Assembly (NCBI RefSeq): GCF_014898055.3
Contig: NW_023604861.1
Span: 82,804,399-82,868,398 of the forward strand
Length of the DNA: 64,000 nt
Direction: 5' to 3'
Source: Talpa occidentalis
Lineage: Eukaryota > Chordata > Mammalia > Eulipotyphla > Talpidae
Of this stretch, positions 59,441 to 64,000 are shown one piece after another. A program made the position numbers and the translations under genes. The first letter of the stretch is position 1; the number at the start of each line of letters is the position of its first letter. The notes below the pieces were generated by a model. That model had not been told where the DNA came from and did no database searches. It worked only from the letters and a program-made list of their open reading frames with translations.

Positions 59441-60171
59441 CCTTGTGTCACATAACAGTGTATTAGTCAATGACTACTGCATATACGATGGTGGTCCCCA
59501 CATTCCTACTGCCTAGTGAGGTTGTAGCTAACATGTGTGTCTGTGTCTTAGTTTTAACAAGAGTTTAAAAAGTTTGAAAAAACTTATTTAAAAATGGAAA
59601 AAAGCTTATAGATAAAAACTTTTTGTGTAAGTGTACAATGTGTGTTTTAAATTGTTATTTTAAGAATCTGAAAGTAAAAAAGAAATTAAGTCTATATAGT
59701 AAAAAGACTACAGTAGCGAGGTTATGGTTGATGAAATAAAACAATTTTTAAAATAATTTTAGTGTAGCGTACATATGTAGTGTTTATGCAGTCTACAGTG
59801 GTGCACCCTAATGTGGTACGCCTTCATGTTCACCCACCACTCACTCACTGACTCACCAGAGCAACCTCCAGTTCTGCTCACCCCTTTCACAGGAAGTCCC
59901 CTACAAGTGTAGATTTTATTCTGTATTTTTCCATGTTTAGCTATGTTAGACACACAAATACTATTGTGTTACAATTGCTTCCACCATTCAGTACAATCCC
60001 ATGCTATGCATATTTGCAACCTAGGAGCACAGTCTAGATCATTCAGCCTAGATGTGTAGTAGGTTATACAATGCAGGTTGGTGTAAGTGCACTCTCTTAA
60101 GTTTGTATAACTGTGATATTGCAATGAGGAATCTCCCAGAACACACCCATTTTGTTAAGCAATGCATGACT
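59441..60171 (+). mobile_element. Second Tigger-type DNA transposon inside the MER2-like element
   Basis: A segment of about 730 bases begins near GTGTCACATAACAGTG and ends TTGTTAAGCAATGCATGACTATA. These look like the inverted ends of a Tigger-type (TcMar) element ('cagtcatgcgtcgcttaacga'). Inside are CATATACGATGGTGGTCCCC, TTAAAAAGTTTGAAAAAACTT and CACTCACTCACTGACTCACC. No transposase frame is left. It splits the MER2 text at a TA site. Exact family uncertain. Confidence 0.68.
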
Positions 60172-60388
60172 ATATAATATAAATGCTGTGTAACTAGTTG
60201 TCATATTGAATTATTTAGGGAAAAATGACAAGAAAAAAGTCTGTACATGTTCAATATCAATGCAGCAACTATTATAGGCAACTATTATATTTATACTATG
60301 TATAAAATATATACATATTATATATTTTAGATGCCAGGTTTGCTCAATCCACAGATGTGGAGCCTTGCAGATACAGAGGGCTGGCTGT

Positions 60389-61880
60389 ATTAGTAAATAG
60401 TAAATGTCTTCATTATGCTCAACAATGTATATTTACTTTTGTATGCTTATCAGCATTTACAGACTAATTTCAATTCTACTTTTCTCCTTATTTTGCATAT
60501 ACTTTCCCATCTATTTGCTATTTTAATATACATCCTCCCAACTATTAGGTAGCTGAGTTATTTCCAGTTTTGTTTTGCATTATGAATAGTGCAGCTGTAA
60601 ACATTTAGTGAAAATTGATTTTCTTATTTGTATTATTTTGAGGGACTATATTCCCAATTGTGAGTTATGGGACATACATGAATAATTTTATAGATCTTGT
60701 GCTTTGCCACTGTATTTTCAAAAATAGTTGTCCTAATAAATAATTTTATCAGTGTATGAGTTTAGCTATTTTTCTTAGTTCTGCCAAGATTCTCTTTTGT
60801 AATTTCCAATTAGTCTAGCAGCAAGGCTAATCATTTCCCCAAGATTTCCCAAGATTATCTTCTCTGAGTTTTTCCTCCAGATTCATAATTTATTGTACAA
60901 ATTATCTCATGATGAGTTGACATTACCCTTCTCCAGGCTTAGGAACTAATAGATGAGGTATAGTCTAGAATCTGTTCATGTTGTTTTCACAACTGGAGTT
61001 TTTTAGAACTCAACTTTAAATATAAGATCTTCAAAGCACTTCCTCCCTATGTGACCAGCAAACAGTTCAATCTACCTGTGAGAGTATAAGAGCTGAAATA
61101 TTTTTCAATACCAGTGAACTGGAAGGGGGCATCGGCTTCTGAACCTGTCACAACTTTAATCTCACAGATTGTATCCTTCAACCTGTGAAGGGTTGCACCT
61201 ACCTCTCAGTCTAGCAGGAAGATCTCTGAGTTTTGTGTCAGAGTGGGAAAAAAACAATTTAATGGGACTGCAAAAACTAATTTAATGGAATACTACATGA
61301 TCATTAAAAGAATGAAAAACAGTGCACTATGTACTGGTAGGAGAAGAAAAGCTTGGTTGTTGAACTGTGTATGGTGTGTGTGAAATTAGTGGCCTAAGAG
61401 AAAAGAAAACTGGGGGGCAGAAGATAATAGAGGTTTTCTTCTCATTGTATATCATATATTCTTGACACTATTAAAAAATTTAAGTTTTTAAATAGTCATT
61501 TTTAACAAATAAGAAAAAGAAAATTGCTATGTACTCTGTTCTCCATAGTGAGTCACGGCCATCAGAATTCCAGGATGACAAAACTGAAATTTATATAGTT
61601 CGGGCCTGGCTGAAATCTCCCCGATTCTACTCCCAGCCTCTATTGCAAAACATTATAGCTGATATGGGAAAACATCTTGCATGGGTTCCCCTAGATACCC
61701 TGACTCCGAATCTGCTCAACCCCACTGAATGGAAGATCCTTTAAAAGAATGGGGCTTTTTTTCCATTCCCTCGTGTCCTGAATAACCATGGGTGGCACTC
61801 AGCCAGCGTTCTTGTCTGAAAAGCAAAGCAAAGCAAAAATCCCACAGAAGCATGTCCCGAAGGTCTTAGACTCACAGATC
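60389..61880. other. Intergenic DNA upstream of the second CpG island
   Basis: About 60420-60760 resembles the antisense of an old L1-type repeat (TATGAATAGTGCAGCTGTAAAC, CCCAATTGTGAGTTATGGGACATAC). No gene is supported. Confidence 0.4.
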
Positions 61881-61914
61881 TTAAGTTTTGGAATGTGCTT
61901 GGCCTCCTTGCCCC

Positions 61915-62640
61915 TCACTCACCTGACACACCTTCCCCAGGTGGGCAACCGGGAAACCTGGAAGACCCCGGGCTGGGGGCCCGGCCCCGGGAGCCTCGGG
62001 GGCGCGGGCGTCTCCTCCTGCTCTCGCCCCGCCCCCGGCTTCCCGCGCTCCACGCCCATTGGCCGTTGTTGGGAGTGGGCGGGCCCTAGAGCGCGTCCGG
62101 GCGCCCGGGGGCCGCGGGGGCGGCAGCGCTCGGCGCTGGGAGCCGCGCTGGTGCTTCGCCTGCCGCCGGCGATGCCCGAGGACCGTGTCTCTGCCGAGGC
62201 TTCCACCCGGGCAGCAGCCGGGGCCGCCGCGGCGAACCGGGTCTCCGAGACCACCGCGGCGCCGGGGACTTCGGACTCGCTGAAGCGGTGAGCCCGGGCC
62301 GCCTGGCTCCGCCTCAGCGTCCTCAGGGGCAGTTGGCAGCGGGCGGGCGGGCGGGCGGGCCGGCGGGGTCCGCGCCCGCATCCGCGCGTCGCGGGCTCCG
62401 GGCTGCCCAGCGGTGACGGCCCCTCCGCCCTCGGCCTGGCTTTGGCCCAGATCGACTTCTGTGCGCGCAGGCGGCGGGCGGTCAGCGAAGAGCCGCGGAA
62501 AGCCTCGCGGGCGGCACCTGTCCGGCTTCCCGGTCCCGGCAGCTCTTCCTTCCCGGGTCTGGACGGGCGCGGGCATCCTGCAGGCTGCGTGCAGTAGGTG
62601 ACCAGTTCCCCTGCAGGGGGCATGGGGAGGGGGCGACGAG
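61915..62640. promoter_or_regulatory. ZNF638: CpG island, putative ZNF638 promoter
   Basis: Very high G+C and CpG content. A GC box GGGCGGG (62078-62084) and an ATTGG (inverted CCAAT, 62059-62063) lie just upstream of the expected + strand start. A GCGG/GGGC simple repeat (62340-62362) lies beyond the donor site. Long open frames on both strands (for example 61881-62648 on the - strand) are base-composition artefacts. Assignment to ZNF638 rests on order next to PAIP2B, not on homology. Confidence 0.8.
62100..62287 (+). other. ZNF638: Putative ZNF638 exon 1
   Basis: ZNF638 (NP220) is a nuclear matrin-type zinc-finger protein binding DNA and RNA and is the gene expected to the right of PAIP2B, transcribed rightward. 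Here the + strand has a promoter-like GC box, then a consensus donor (GAAGCG|GTGAGC) ending an exon at 62287. The start near 62100 is estimated. An ATG at 62172 opens a frame (MPEDRVSAEASTRAAAG onward) that stays open to the donor. It does not match the ZNF638 N-terminus I remember (MSRPRFNPRG), so the exon may be untranslated, carry an upstream ORF, or encode an alternative N-terminus. No downstream exon is within the window. Confidence 0.5.
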
Positions 62641-64000
62641 GGTCGCAAAAGAGCGTGGTGTTTGCCTATCAGTCGTAGAAAAGGCTCCGACGAGCTTGAA
62701 CTAGATTGCTCTTAGAAAAACCCATTGGTTTGCAGAATTGCATAATACGCTGTATCTCATCCAGAAATAGTTTGGGATGTCAGTGTAGTCATTTGAATGC
62801 AAATTGACACTTTGCGTCCTCAGTAAGTTTCAGGCTGTCGTACTTTAGCTAATGGATTCCTTTCATTAAAGGGATTTATTAAAGCACAGAAAAAGAAAAG
62901 GAACCGTTCATTAGTGTTTCGAGGTCCCCAATTTTGAGGGATTTCCGCCCCCCCCCCTCGCTTTCACCCCCTCCATTTGCTTAGGATTGCATTCATTCAC
63001 AACTGCATACCCAGATTCCAGGGCTTGGAATGCTGTAAATAGCGGGTGTTCAGGACCCCGAATCCCACTTGATAGCAGAGGGAAAGTCGGCGATTCGGGG
63101 AGAACCGCTCAGCCTGTGGACACCCCATGGTCCCCTGCGCTGGAGAGACTGCTCTCCCCCCGGGGAGAGCTGGAGGACGCCCGGCGGGTCGGGTTGTTTA
63201 TTGCAGTCGTTTGTTTGCTCCCAGAGTCCCCAGAAGGCGAGCTGCTTACCTGTTATGACCCTGCTCACGTCCCTGCGGGGTCCACTCGTAGCAGCACCAG
63301 CTCTTTCTTCTGTGGCCTGCGTCGGCCTCCAGTCCTCTCGCGGAAGCAGGCTAAGCAGACTTTTATTTATTTATTTATTTTTTTCTTTTACTTTCTACTT
63401 TTCATCTACCAAGCATTTTTTTTTATTTTATTTTTTTAATTAATAAATTTTATTTTTATATTCCCCATACAATTGCAATCCCCCCATTCTGACCCCAATC
63501 CCTCCCCTCCCGCCCCCCACCCCCCAAAAAGTGTCTCTGGTTCATAGTTTTTGTTGATTTTGATTTTCACTTTCTTATAGTTATTCATTTTCCTGGTCCC
63601 TTATTTAAGTTTTCTACATCCCTGCTATGAGTGAGACCATCCGGTATTTTTCTTTTTCTTTCTGGCTTATTTCGCTGAGCATGATCCCTTCCAGCGTCAT
63701 CCATGTTGCTGCAAATTGCATGTGTTTATCTTTTTTGAATGCTGAGTAATATTCCATGGTGTATATGTACCACATCTTCTTGATCCAGTCATCTATTTTT
63801 GGGCATTTGGGCTGTTTCCAAAGCTTAGCTATTGTAAACAGTGCTGCTATAAACATAGGGGTGCAGGTGTTCTTTGGAATTGATGTTTCTGTGTTCTTTG
63901 GGTAAATACCTAGGAGTGGAATCTAAGCAGACTTTTAAATTAAGTTGTTCTGACAGCCCAATAACCAGAATTGTATCCTCTTCCAATCTTTGTGTTTTTG
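62288..64000 (+). other. ZNF638: Start of putative ZNF638 intron 1
   Basis: After the GTGAGC donor the CpG-rich island continues to about 62640 and then turns AT-rich. Apart from the L1 at 63366-63922, and a moderately GC-rich stretch at 63040-63350, nothing is recognised. Confidence 0.5.
63366..63922 (-). mobile_element. Young 5'-truncated L1 beside the second CpG island
   Basis: On the - strand, an open stretch of the L1 ORF2 C-terminus (63614-63856) with [18 protein letters not shown] and the 3' UTR. The 15-base duplication CTAAGCAGACTTTTA (63351-63365, 63923-63937) is perfect. An ATTTATTT-rich tail joins the left duplication. The insertion lies about 1.1 kb inside the putative first intron, opposite to the gene. 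Confidence 0.95.

Larger units (their letters stand above)
58762..60388 (+). mobile_element. MER2-like DNA transposon, interrupted twice
   Basis: Three pieces read as one MER2-like (Tigger-type) element: 58762-58830 (CCTCTGTATTCATGGAGGATGGG), 59325-59440 (AAGTCCCTTTTATAAAATGGC, CACCTCTAGATTACTTAC), and 60172-60388 (GACAAGAAAAAAGTCTGTACATG, GCAGATACAGAGGGCTGGCTG). Flanking TTA on both sides fits TA-target insertion. It carries no coding capacity. The family name is recalled, not searched. Confidence 0.75.

Noticed and set aside
61881..62648. 255- and 234-codon open frames on the - strand across the second CpG island
   Set aside because: High G+C lowers stop frequency on every frame. The residues are a Pro/Arg/Gly-rich mixture with no domain, and the promoter signals and donor site point to the + strand.

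Overview
The window is mammalian nuclear DNA: split exons with GT/AG junctions, CpG-island promoters, ancient MIR, L2, MaLR and L1M repeats, young L1 copies, and about fourteen copies of a tRNA-derived SINE whose sense strand opens GGCCTCCCYGGTGG and ends in a TAAATAAATCTTTAAAA tail. That SINE and the matching L1 3' ends look to me like those of rhinolophoid bats (horseshoe or leaf-nosed bats, Rhin-type SINE). This is recognition from memory, not a search, so the species is a moderate-confidence inference.

Three genes are supported. The last coding exon of NAGK (+ strand, 144-334) with its poly(A) signal enters at the left edge. PAIP2B is complete on the - strand: coding exons at 11749-11886, 9730-9906 and 8738-8794 encode a 123-residue protein, with a CpG-island promoter near 35.4-36.1 kb and a roughly 23.5-kb first intron. 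A second CpG island at 61.9-62.6 kb holds a probable first exon on the + strand, assigned by gene order to ZNF638. The order NAGK > < PAIP2B, ZNF638 > fits human 2p13.3, except that MCEE and MPHOSPH10, which I recall between NAGK and PAIP2B in human, are absent.

Layout: 1-0.48 kb, NAGK end. 0.48-8.7 kb, convergent intergenic DNA plus the long PAIP2B 3' UTR, almost free of recent repeats. 8.7-35.4 kb, PAIP2B body, with most of the SINE and L1 load in intron 1. 35.4-36.1 kb, PAIP2B promoter with seven CCAAT boxes. 36-61.9 kb, intergenic DNA rich in mobile elements: four solo LTRs of three families, nested DNA transposons, several 5'-truncated L1s (one with a probable 3' transduction), and a head-only SINE. 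61.9-64 kb, putative ZNF638 promoter, exon 1 and start of intron 1, with an L1 next to the island.

The three genes share a neighbourhood, not a pathway. NAGK recycles amino sugars, PAIP2B represses translation through poly(A)-binding protein, and ZNF638 is a nuclear DNA/RNA-binding protein. I found no new multi-gene system. The most informative observations concern mobile elements, gene order and promoter architecture.
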